From the NCBI GenBank assembly GCA_022579005.1, contig MU401560.1, forward strand, positions 1 to 64,000: 64,000 nt of DNA, in the 5' to 3' direction. Positions 25,257 through 36,336 of the stretch are shown in pieces. The position numbers and the translations under genes were made by a program. Within the stretch, counting starts at the first letter, position 1. Every line of letters begins with the position of its first letter. The notes under the pieces were generated by a model. That model had not been told where the DNA came from and did no database searches. It was given only the letters and a program-made list of their open reading frames with translations. Source of the DNA: Poronia punctata. Lineage: Eukaryota > Ascomycota > Sordariomycetes > Xylariales > Xylariaceae.

Positions 25257-25913
25257 CTACTCAGTCGAAAGCTGCGATCTGACAATATCCGCCCCACCAG
25301 TAAACCAGACGCAGAGGAAAAGGACGACGGCTAGCAACGTCACCACGGCAAACAGTTGTACCAAGATCTTGACGAGCCTGACGATAGTAGATAGCAGCAT
25401 TGTGACAATGTGGACGAAGCCGCTGCCAAACGCGGTGCCGGCGGATCCGAGTGAGCTGAGCGGCTGGCTTAGACGTTCGATGGTGCGCGGGACCGCGTCA
25501 GCGAGCACGTCGGACACGAAGCGCAGCAGTGCATCGAACAATCGATTGACGAAGCCCATCCAGTCTTTGCTCAGGTCCGGCACATAGTGGATCAGCGCCG
25601 ACACCGAGTCCACTAGCCCCGCAAATGCCCGGATCAGCGGCGAGCTGTACCGGAACGCCGTGCGCACCGTGCCTTCTGCCGCATTTGCTATCGCTCGGAC
25701 CGCGTCGGCGAACTGTCCGGGATCGTATATTTCTTCCCCCGGCTCTAGCGCTAGTTCAGAGGTTGCATTGTTGGCTTCGAGGTCGATGTTCTCGTCAGCG
25801 AGTTGGACCAGGGCCGTTTTGCTGGAAGGGCGCAAGTTTGACAGGCCGGGGAATGTTGGGTCGGGGTTCTCCTCTCTTTTGTTGACTAAGCCTACATAAT
25901 TCAAAGCTTCCAT
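25257..25913 (-). CDS. Hypothetical protein with C-terminal membrane segment
   Basis: Single-exon open frame of 218 aa that I do not recognise. The first 75 residues are polar and acidic, including LEPGEEIYDPGQF. Residues about 75-170 are likely helical and amphipathic with regularly spaced hydrophobics (for example RLFDALLRFVSDVLADAV). Residues about 178-207 form a strongly hydrophobic segment (VHIVTMLLSTIVRLV, LFAVVTLLAVVLFL) compatible with a tail anchor, followed by a short tail. There is no signal peptide. The coding base composition and length make it more likely real than chance. It could be an organelle- or lipid-droplet-associated protein, but this is only an inference from the amphipathic pattern. 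Confidence 0.6.
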   Translation of the reverse strand: MEALNYVGLVNKREENPDPTFPGLSNLRPSSKTALVQLADENIDLEANNATSELALEPGEEIYDPGQFADAVRAIANAAEGTVRTAFRYSSPLIRAFAGLVDSVSALIHYVPDLSKDWMGFVNRLFDALLRFVSDVLADAVPRTIERLSQPLSSLGSAGTAFGSGFVHIVTMLLSTIVRLVKILVQLFAVVTLLAVVLFLCVWFTGGADIVRSQLSTE

Positions 25914-28900
25914 GCCGTTGTGAGACTGATTATGGGCCCGAGGATTGTGTGGCTTGTATGTGTTTTACAAACTCACTTGTTGGCGCTGGGGAAGTTTGCG
26001 TGCACATCCAAGTACGCAAAAGCATGTAGGTTCTAGAAATATTCTTCATTATATACAGCACAGGACATACTACGCCGAATGGGCCCGAGACGAAACGCAA
26101 GGAACAAAATCGTACCTAGGCGCTCCGAAGATGCACTGCATTTGTTGACCAGGGGATAAGCCATGCATGTGCAGACTCAGGGCGCTTCTCCATCATTATG
26201 TATGTACCCTTACCCATCCACCTACTGACGAGTCTCGCGTTGGGTCCAGTCTTGGACGTCGAAGAGTTGTGTGCATATAGGCTATGCCTGGCTTTATTGG
26301 CCATGAGCTGTGGGCGGTATGGAAGCGCTGCGGAGCTTAGAATAGAGGCAGCGCACACATGTTGATCGCTCGAAGTGGGCTATGTCCAGTGGTCACTCTG
26401 GCCACTGCCGACATGGTGCGTCTGCAGCATCTGGGGCCAGTCTCTCATGACTTGCGTGATGAGCGCAAGTCGACTGAATGGCCAAGCATCCTCATGCACG
26501 TATGGGAAATGGAATAGGATAAGCGTGCCTGGTTGTGTAAGGTAAATTATCTGGAAGTGGGCGTGTAGGCAAACTGGACTGGCAGATCAGCGACGCGGGT
26601 AGGCTAAAAACCAGAAGAACCAGAGAACCCTGGTCATTAGACTCACGGGGTCTAGTTGCCTTATGCATGGCACTTCCATGTTCACTTGTTTAGGTTCTTT
26701 CCTCGTTTCCAACTCAAGGTTAATATGGTCCCATAGTCTCTTTAGCTTATGGTTTCTCCGCCGTAGGTTCAATTCGAGGGCTGCTTTGTTCAATCGTGCA
26801 AGAGGCAGCCTGTCGCTACCTTACTTACCATAAGGTATTGGGGGCCGTAGAACTTACTATGTAGCGGGGGAAGAAGGCAATTGCCCAGCAACAACAGGTA
26901 ACCTACATATGTAGGTGGTAAGGCAGTAGGTACCTACCTTCAACACCAAGAGGTAACCCTACCATACGCTTTTTACCGTGTTCGGAATCTTTTAGCTCTA
27001 TAGACCAGCATAAATGAACCTGGACTTTTATCGCTTGAGTTGGTGTTTGCTGCAATGACTGCGTGGAAGCTCTGTCTCTGACACCGTTATATGAACAACC
27101 TGTGCCTACCTCTTCTGAGACAAAATGTTAGTTATGTGTCCGATTGAACAGATACTCGCGGTTAGCAGTCCCCAACACTGGAACGATTTCAGCAGAGGAC
27201 TTACTAACATCGTAATGTGACGATAGACGCACTCGACTGCGTGTACCCTTGTCTCAGGACAAGAATGCAAGAAGAATACTACCCATCATAGGCATCAGGT
27301 GCGCCTTAGCTATCCCTCAAAAAAACATCTACTTCTTTGATTTCTCAATATCCGACGACCCTTTTGCCCGCTTGCCGACTGTGGAATGAGAAGTTGGATA
27401 AACGCTTATCTGATCTTGTCGAACTTTATGTTCGTATATAACACGTGGAAGGTTTTACTTGTCTTGTTTTTTTGTGGGGGTATGGGTGAGTTTTAGAAGC
27501 GGTTAAGCACGCAGATGAAGTTATCTCCAACCGTACCAGCACGTTCCCCAGTCAGCTGGTGTCCCCCACGTTGCTCACAGTAGGTATCGCACCCCTGGTT
27601 CGATAAGTAAAGTACATAATTACCCTTCCAACACGTGCTAGCGGGTAAAGCCCACTGAAGCCGGATACACTAGCGGAGCAAGATTAGTAGCACTAATAAT
27701 GAAGAGAAATAGCTATGTTGGCAGCTACTTAAGTCGATACCGAACGTCGTCGAAGAGGTACTTGTATTTACTGTGTAATTGAACTTGTACCTACACATAC
27801 TGGCCTCGGAGCAATACTCGTACGAAGATGATTCCTATTCCCAGGGCCAGGACACCGTTTATTCTTGGCTTCTTAGCCAACCGGAAATTTCACCGAGACT
27901 AGACATCTCCTTTCTAACTTGATCCACCTCGACTTAATCTATCGGTTCCCAACAGACGGCGCGGAGACCGGACCCATAATAATACCAAAGCTCCGAGTGT
28001 TATTAATAGGAGAAGTCCGGCTTAATAGAATGAGCCGGATAATATCAGTAGAGCCGCAAGCATCGTGGTCTTGCATGACTCGCAGGCTTTAGCGCCGGCA
28101 TTACTTCACTTGGCTGTCTAGACTCTAAAGGGTTCTAGTCCTTGAGTCTTTAAGTACGGACGTGGAGATGTTATTGCGTCTATCGTGCAGATACCCGAGG
28201 CCGCTTAGCTGGAACCGGGAACCTGCCGATCACGGGAAGCCGCATCTTGGAAGAAGGTGTACAGTATGTGGATCATGTACGGCGGTCCAGATCGCGGAGT
28301 TCAGCTCAAACAACCAACGATAACAATGTGGTGGTGTTATGTGAGCAACCAATAATTTCCCGCGTCCAGAGCTCGTTACTGTTGGTACAAATGGCACCGA
28401 GTACAATGGCAGTCGGGTCACGGCAAGACTCCCTAAAGGGCCTATTTCCCCCAAGACCGACGACTGGACTCTGCAGCGTATCGTCATGCATAACTTAATC
28501 TGCAATGTGGTCTTACAGGTCTCTGTGCGACAGTCATGTCTGCGCCGTGGCGGCTGTCTTGCTATGTCTCGATAGCCAAGCTCAGCCGCCCCTAATTGAA
28601 GACTATGTTCACTCTGTGAGTCTGTTTGGGTACCGACAACCCCGAACTTCGAAGAGCCGCGCCAAGATAAACTACATCACCTAGCTATTGTACTATCATG
28701 TACCAGTGTCGGTCGGCCCTTTTTTACTTCTTCCCAGCTGGAATCATCTAATATGGTATTATTTGGGCACGCCAGCCTCGGCGCAAATACCAGACAAGCT
28801 GTGACAAGCTTTCTTCTACTTTCTCAATCTGTAGCCAACGAATTGGTTACCTGTGTAACACAACCTCAGAAGACGGATAACTACTACCAGGCGTACCACT

Positions 28901-31584
28901 TCTACGGTTGAGGTCAGATCGAGATGACACCTGAGGTCGGCTACATACCTATATCTAGTTGTACCTTGTCCTAGACAGAGTCCTATACTAGCCCATCCCA
29001 TCCATGCAGGGTAGGTACCTTGCTCTCCGTCCCAAATCACGAAAATTATCTACGAGTAGGAGTAGGTTACCTACGGACGTGCATGTGACATGTCACACGG
29101 TTACCATCAGACCGCTCAGCATGGAGCCGTTTCATCGCTTATTGTCCAGGCTGATAAGAATCCCCAAACATCGAATCGATAAACACTCGGCGAAACAAGT
29201 CTGACACCTCTACAAGGTAGGACAATAGAATCCACGACAGGGTTGGAGGGGGGTTATTCCGGCATACATATGTTGCAAGAGTGGCGTAAGGCATGGGCAA
29301 GAAGGATTCATCACGGGAAATACCTAGGACAGTGCCCTTTTTACTATCAGCAAGGTGAGCACAAGTCCATAGGGTACAGAGTAGGGGTGCGGTCCTGTTT
29401 GTCCTTGTAGTTTAGTTTAGGACTCTATCATAGTAGCACGATTGTTTTATTCAACCCGTAAGGCATCTCGGAGATTTCCGTTAGATCGAACAAGACAATT
29501 CTTTTGGCTAGGTAGGGAGCATTCTATGTACGATATTTTGTTTATCGACTAGGGGACCTCTGCTGGGAATAAAACATCGAGATATCTTCATACGGGTGGG
29601 TGGACAAGCCATCTACTACCTAGTACGAGTATGTGTGTGTGTGGTTACGTGTGTACGTAGTATCGCATATTGAAAACCAGCCCAATGCGCCTGCATACCT
29701 ACTGTCTGCTTATGCGCTTTGCGCGGCCGCCTTTTCCCCTATCAATGTCATGATTTAGAGACAGCTAACCTAGCTAAGCTACAGGGTAGGTGACCAACCC
29801 CTTGGGTATAATAGACCATCATTATTGTTGGAACACGTGCTGAGGCGGCCGAGGTATGTATCCTACCTACCATTAATTACTTGGTTGTCCATTTTATTGC
29901 TTGGAAATCCATCCATTGTAACCTTTTCTATGTGTAGGTTGGATGGTAACGTATGTCCCCGCAATCAGACCAGGCTGTGTCCGCCCGCCTTGTCTCGTCC
30001 GACGACAAGGGCCCCAGCGATGATGGGCCAGGTTGCCTACTCGTAGGTTTAGCCATCAGCTTCCCTAAGTTCACGCTATAAAGGCGGCTTGTGTTTTGTA
30101 TTTCCATGGTAATTAGATATTACAGCAGAAGGCATCTAGGCATCGTCAAGCTAACCACCCGGGATGGCTATCCTTCTCATATAAAACACCAAAAGGCGTA
30201 ATACTCTAGGTAGTAGGTTAGGTTGGGTTAACAGGTATCTACACGTACTATTGGCGTATTTTTATTCTCCGCGCTCGCTTAGAGAACTTGTACTCGTACG
30301 GGTAGGGAGGGGCCGGTACTGTAAATGTTTGGGCCAGGTTTTTCTCGAATTTCTGTGCCTGTGCCTCCCGCTTACATATTGCAGAATATCCTTTCCCCAT
30401 CCTGTCTGCACTGTACCCTTATCCCCGGTCGCCCCGTGGGGGAAGAAGAAGAAGAAGTCCCAAAGTCGGACCGAATTTTCGTTCTTTTTCCAACATTGAA
30501 TAAAAATAAGACCGAAACACGAATTACACTGTGCGAAATGTTTCGCACGGTGTACCGGTATGTTGAGAATTGCCGTCTAATCCCTGTAAGAGAGAGCCGG
30601 CACTAGCCTACTCGTGGTAGAGTTGCCGGCCGGGAAGCAAGCAAAAACACGAGATGCCACTTCCGAGGAGGGTAGAAAGCTTGTGTGTGACGTAGGTATT
30701 TCACGATTTTTTATTCCGAGTTACAAGTTGGGAGAGCTGTATAGCATAGAGTAAAAGTAAGTATAATAAACACCTGGTTACTCTCCCCTCGTAACCACAT
30801 GTTTATTAATGGTACTGCAACTGTGTGGATAAAGATCTAATATCGAGCAGTTGAATAGATCAAGTCCAAAATACATGGTACTCTCTCGAGCAAACTCGTA
30901 GGACTATCGACACAACACGATCTCATTCTCCACGTATCCGAAATAGGAACGAAAAGCGTGGCATGTGGATCCCGCACTGTACCGCATCGAACGTTTTGTT
31001 TCCAATCGAACATTTTACCAACAACAACAGACGTCGTCTAAAATAAACGAGTGGGCGGAAGGGGAGGGGGGAGGGTGTAAGTGTAGATCTCTCTCCCCTC
31101 CCTCCCTCCATCAACAAGACCAATCAAAAGCGATCATGTGCCAGGAAAAAGCTCCCGTTTAGCAAGGTTTTGGGACGGATCGAAACTTGATACTACACGT
31201 GCATTTTTGCCGTAATACTGTACTGTACTGTATTCTCGGGCGCCATCTCACGCACGTGGATTCTTCTTGGGGTTTCCCCAGCTTCGGGGTAATTAATACG
31301 TTAACGTGGGTAATGTAATGAAAGGGCTGAAAAAGTAACATCTCCCAGATCGGGGGGTTTTTAATAGGTATTAAAGAGCCCGATGTTCCCCCTAGTAGTA
31401 TAAAGAAGCATTATCCCTTCTTTTGCTCTTTCTAGGTTGGTGTCTCCATATATATATATTTATATTTATATAAGTCCTCGCGCCGCACCGTAGCCGGGCC
31501 GTCAGCCTGTTTTGTTGCTCCCGTTTCTGTTTTCCTCCCTCACCCCCTTTCACAGTGAGGCAAGAGTGGGAGAGAAAAGACAAA
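25914..31584. other. Gene-poor region, about 5.7 kb
   Basis: No protein-coding gene, tRNA or rRNA is supported in this long stretch. It holds frequent stop codons in all frames, many TACCTA/TAGGTA motifs (for example 26912-26938 and 29010-29020), a strong inverted repeat at 30526-30553, and at its right end the promoter and CT-rich 5' leader of the hexose transporter. A 68-codon minus-strand frame at 26587-26793 is the most protein-like item but is unsupported. Confidence 0.5.
30526..30553. repeat. Near-perfect 13-bp inverted repeat
   Basis: ACACTGTGCGAAA is followed, after a 2-nt spacer, by TTTCGCACGGTGT, its reverse complement with one G/A difference that would still allow a wobble pair in RNA. 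The arms extend one more pair if the flanking T and A are counted. It could be a palindromic factor-binding site or a hairpin; it lies about 1 kb upstream of the hexose-transporter start. Confidence 0.7.
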
Positions 31585-33566
31585 ATGAAGAAGTTTGGCA
31601 ATATCTACGTCATCGCGGCGACGTCCGTGATAGGTATGTGTCTCATGAAGAAGCTTGTCGGGGCGTTTGGTTCTGGTCGGACTGACTTAGGTTACCAGGC
31701 GGTGCGCTCTTCGGTTTTGATATCTCGTCTATGAGCGCCATCATCGCGACGCAACCATATAAGTGTCAATTTAATGCTCAGGTATGTTGTTAACCTTGTC
31801 CTGGTTTGCGGTTTTTTGGCCGGTTGTTGACACTGGTTCACCAGGGCAACGACCCCGTCACTGGAGAATGCCGAGGCCCCGATGCTTCCTTACAGGGCGG
31901 CATCACGGCTGCCATGCCCGGTGGTTCTTGGCTCGGTGCCCTTTTCTCCGGATACCTATCGGATCGGATCGGACGTAAGACATCTATTCAGGTTGGAGCT
32001 ATAATTTGGTAAGTTGTATCGATTATCGTACACACAGGAGGTGGTGGCACATATACTGATACCGTACCGGTAATACAGGATAGTCGGTTGTATTCTCGTC
32101 GCCGCCTCGGTCAATGTCCCCATGCTTATTGTCGGCCGTATCGTCAACGGTTTCTCCGTCGGTATCTGCTCGGCCCAAGTCCCTGTCTACATCTCCGAGC
32201 TGTCACCCCCGTCTAAGCGCGGTCGTTTCATCGGTATGCAACAGTGGGCCATCACCTGGGGTATCGCCATCATGTTCTTCATCTGCTACGGTTCTTCTTA
32301 CATCGACGGCGATGCGGCCTTCCGTCTGCCATGGGGTCTTCAGATCATCCCGGCCCTCCTCCTATTCCTCGGTCTGGTTGTCCTACCGGAGAGTCCTCGA
32401 TGGTTGGCAAAGAACGATCGTTGGGAGGAGACGAGAGAGGTGCTCGTCCTGGTCCATGGAAAAGGTGATCCTCATGCGCCAATCGTGGAGAAAGAAATGA
32501 TGGAAATCCACGAAGCTGTCAATATCGACCGCGAGAGTTCCCAAGTTTCTTGGCTCGAACTTATCAGGCCTGGCATGATTAACCGGACTCATATCGGTCT
32601 GTTTACCCAGATCTGGAGTCAGCTGACGGGCATGAACGTCATGATGGTATGTAGAAACCTTGAACTGTTGCGCATAATAGGGGACGAGAGAGGAAGGAAT
32701 ATGAGATTCGACACTTCCCCCTTGGTTGAACTTGACTAACTATTTGGATGCATATATATATATAGTACTACATCGCTTATGTATTCACAATGGCCGGTCT
32801 CGGAAGCGACCTACTACCCAGCGGCATCCAATTCATCATCAACGTGGTCATGACCGTCCCCGCTCTCCTCTGGCAGGATCGCTGGGGTCGACGTCCAACC
32901 ATGTTGGTGGGTGCAGTCCTCATGTGCTTCTTCATGGCTCTCAACGCCGGTCTTTTCGCAGTTTACTCGCGTCCCGCGACCCCCGACGACCACTTCAGCA
33001 CGGATGCCATCTCCATGGTGATCCGTGGTCCGGCCGCCAAGGCCGTCATTGCATCCACCTACCTCTTTGTGGCCTCGTACGCGCCCACATGGGGTCCGGC
33101 CAGCTGGACGTATCCCCCTGAGCTGTATCCCCTTCGTGTCCGTGGCAAGGCCGTGGCGTTGGCTACTTCTGGTAACTGGGCCTTTAACTTTGCTCTGGCG
33201 TAAGTTCTCCCATCATTCCCAAATTATTATCACTACCTACGGTACTAACTCATTTTTCATAGTTACTTTACGCCTGTTGCCTTTGCCAACATCAGCTGGA
33301 AGAGTTACGTGCTGTTTGCCGTCTTCTGCGCATCCATGTTCATCCACGTCTTCTTCATCTTCCCCGAGACGGCCAACAAGCCCCTCGAGGAAGTCGCGGC
33401 CATCTTCGAGGACGACGGCCCCGGCTCCATTAAGTATCTCGGAACGCCTGCTTGGAAGACACGGAATGATCGTAAGCGGGCCCTGCGGCTAGAGAACAAT
33501 ATTCTCGACCCAGAGGACAAGATCTCGACGGAAAAGGTTGAGAGAAAGGTCAGCGGCTCGTCTTGA
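31585..33566 (+). CDS. MFS hexose transporter (high-affinity glucose transporter type)
   Basis: Plasma-membrane sugar:proton symporter of the major facilitator superfamily. Six exons, 31585-31633, 31699-31781, 31845-32008, 32079-32646, 32766-33199 and 33263-33566, give 533 aa with all phases matching. Family marks: GGALFGFDISSMSAI in helix 1, GYLSDRIGRKTSI after helix 2, the SPPSKRGRFIGMQQWAITWGI stretch around helices 4-5, PESPRWL before the central loop, QIWSQLTGMNVMMYYI in helix 7, DRWGRRPTML after helix 8 and FPETANKPLEEV at the end of helix 12. Length is normal. The start MKKFGNIYVIAATSVIG is typical of fungal glucose transporters. Substrate is inferred from family only. The leader upstream is CT-rich. 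Confidence 0.92.
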
Positions 33567-36336
33567 TGAGCTGAGCTGAGCTGGGAAGTTGTTACCATTG
33601 TTGTTGTCATTAAGTGTGTGGGAGAGGCAAGCAAGCAAGCAAGCAATATTGGCGCAATATGCATGGCCTTTTTATTGTGCAAGTATCTTCGGGAAAGAGG
33701 ATATGCACGTAAGAGGGGCTATAACTATATAGGCGCTTGATGATGATCTATGTGTTTTTGTTATTATGAGAGTGGATTTGCGTGATCTTTTTACCATTTA
33801 CATGTTTCATATTCATAAAGATACCTCAGTTAGTTAGCTACTGCTAATCCAGCGTAGTTGACACGCTTATTATACATCCAAACATCTAAAACACGCTTCA
33901 ATGTTGCTTATCACCGACACGGGCGGTTAACCCGGTGTGGGGAGCAGCTCGCTGCAATAGTACCCAATGAATACCTCTTTGGGTGCTTGTCCCATTACAA
34001 ACTTAGGGATCGACGATGGATGTTAAGCGCCGCCTTCCAATCAAGCGCCCTTGACAGCATCTCTCTGTTATTGTTATTTAATACTAAGTGTCTGGGATGG
34101 CTATGTGTGCTGTTCTAAAATAAGACAAGTTTAGCTGCCGGAAAACGCATGAAGCTAGATAGACCCATGATACTTGAAGGCATATTTATCTTTGCATGTG
34201 TTCCCAATCACCCCAACGTTGATCAGACGCAAGGCCGAGAAAACCGCTGCGGGGCATGTGAGGGGGACATGATTTTGGTAAGGTAAAGTATCATACAATC
34301 GTCAAAGACGTTGCATTCCCTGTACAGAGCCCTGTAGTACGAGTACGACATTTTGCCTTTGTGGAGAAGCAAGATGGACATTGCCTGGATTTGGCCTTCA
34401 TCGACAATGCGGGTTTAAGACGGCCTTGTCTTCGTAGTCATAGCCTACCTACAGTAGGTATGTAGTACTGCAATCATGATCTTCACACCAACCTGCATAG
34501 TAGAAGTTAACCTACTGAGTAAAAGTAAGGGTATAATAGTATTAGGTAGTCGTATTCTGTATTCTAAGAGCAATAAATGACCAAGTCGTCGCCAATTGCC
34601 AATCCTATCCGGTTAGAAGATGGGTAGTGTTGGATGCAATGCCGGATGCACTGGCAAGATGCAAGAGTAAAAACGGGCTTGAATTCGCTTGGAATCTGTT
34701 CACACGACTGGTAAGCCGGAGCAGTCTAGACCGTTGCTAGAGCACAAACGGGGGAAGGGCAGAACCAATCCGCTGTGGCCGGCTGAATCTTTTACAAGTT
34801 CAAAGTGGCCATCTGCCCAATCAGGACTGGCGCGGCTTGCACGGCTACGGAGCTAGCGGATGGGGGAAATGGTCCAAGTGGGGATGGCGCTTCATCATTG
34901 GTTCCCCGGGACCCATGGTGGAAGGCTGGCAGACTCCAGAGCCCAGAGGGCGAATATACAATGCATGTCTCCGTTGTCGAAGTCTTGTCCAAGAGGCGGG
35001 GGTGCACTAGAATATGCTTGTCAAAGCGAGTAGACCAGGGGGCTTCGCTGGCCAATGGGACTGACCACGACAGGGCTGACAAGTGGTACAATTGGCCTTT
35101 CGCACCACCATTCCCGTGGATCATCCTCAAAGCAAGCTCGAGTCGCGTTGTCGTCTGGTCTACGAAGAGGTATTTGCATCCTGCCACATGTGCCTGCCAT
35201 CTCTCACATTCATGTGTGGCCAGATTCAGAATACCTAGAAGCTCCTGTTTACCTGGCACACTTGTCTATGCTGCTGTGCCCTAGGTTGGGGGTCTGAAAC
35301 TAGTTCGTGTTACATCGACTATTTCTGCAGTGGACGTGCAGTGCGTGTGTAGTCTTTTGGAGCATACTTCGAAATATGGGTTTACCATGGGTCGTGATGC
35401 TCGTGGCTGCTTCTTGAGAGAACCTACAGTACTGTTTTGACCTTCTTTTTCGGTGAAAGGGGCGGCCAAATGCCATCCATGATTCCATATAGGTATTGCA
35501 AGGGGGGCCCCGTGGTCAGGCGCATCGTGTAGTGTTGGCGGTGAGCTGGGTTTGGTTATTGTTGGCCTGTTGATGTTGTCTCTGGAAGGATTATCCAGCT
35601 AGGCGCCTGTCAGTTCTCAAGATACATATCCGCGCACCTACGAGTACGTGCAGTAGGTCCTGTCTGCCTGTCCCATGCACAAATTACGTGCACGCTTCCT
35701 AGCCTACATGTAGCTCTCACCCCGCCAACAAACAAAAGATAAGGACATCGTCAAGCATCCAGTCCGTGGTCGACCAACTAGGCCAAGTGAGGCCAAGCCT
35801 AACCTAGAAGCTAATAGGCTGCCTAGGCACTAGCTACAGCAAGGCCTGCCGATTGTCCATCGAATGCCTAGAGGTGGTTAGACAGAACAGTCAACCCGCT
35901 TTGCCCGCCTTCTCCCTCCCTCTCAAACCTACTTCCAGGCTCCAGTAGAACTCCAGCACAACACGAATTCACCTGCCTTGAAAAACACCCCAACGTCCAG
36001 CCTTGTGCCCGTAGCCTTTCATTCCCAGCCTGATTACTTACTTTCACCCTTGCAACCTCATGATTTCCTCACCCTGAGGCAATGTATTATTTTATTCTTC
36101 AATAGGGTTTCCCATCTAATGGTTTGTCCCTTGGATGAATTTACCATTTTTGTGTCTGTGTAGCATCGCTGTCGGCGCCAATTGCCCCTAGGGGCCCCGT
36201 TACATACGCATCCGGATCCCTTCCACTTCTTAGTCCTTCGCTTTACACCAGTTCTCCTCCGCCGTGATATACGTCTTCGCCCACAATCACGTCTTTACGA
36301 TTTTATATTCTCTCTTTTCATTTCTGAAACGGCACG
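33567..36336. other. Intergenic, about 2.8 kb
   Basis: 3' flank of the transporter (with a GCAA repeat at 33627-33646) and the promoter of the caspase-like/zinc-finger gene. Overlapping frames on both strands at 34792-35284 translate to low-resemblance sequence and are treated as chance. No RNA gene is seen. Confidence 0.4.
33627..33646. repeat. GCAA microsatellite, 5 units
   Basis: Five perfect GCAA units in the 3' flank of the transporter gene. A similar GCAA run occurs at 57657-57675. Confidence 0.85.

Noticed and set aside
26587..26793. 68-codon minus-strand frame with a charged, helix-like sequence (RRRNHKLKRLW)
   Set aside because: Protein-like composition, but short, isolated, without recognised family and without convincing flanking exons.
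28125..28150. GGGTTCTAGTCC, resembling a tRNA T-arm
   Set aside because: Stem pairing is incomplete and no acceptor stem, D-arm or anticodon arm can be folded around it.
34792..35284. Overlapping frames of about 155 codons on both strands
   Set aside because: The two strands are open over the same interval, the translations show no family words, and no start context or splice pattern supports either.
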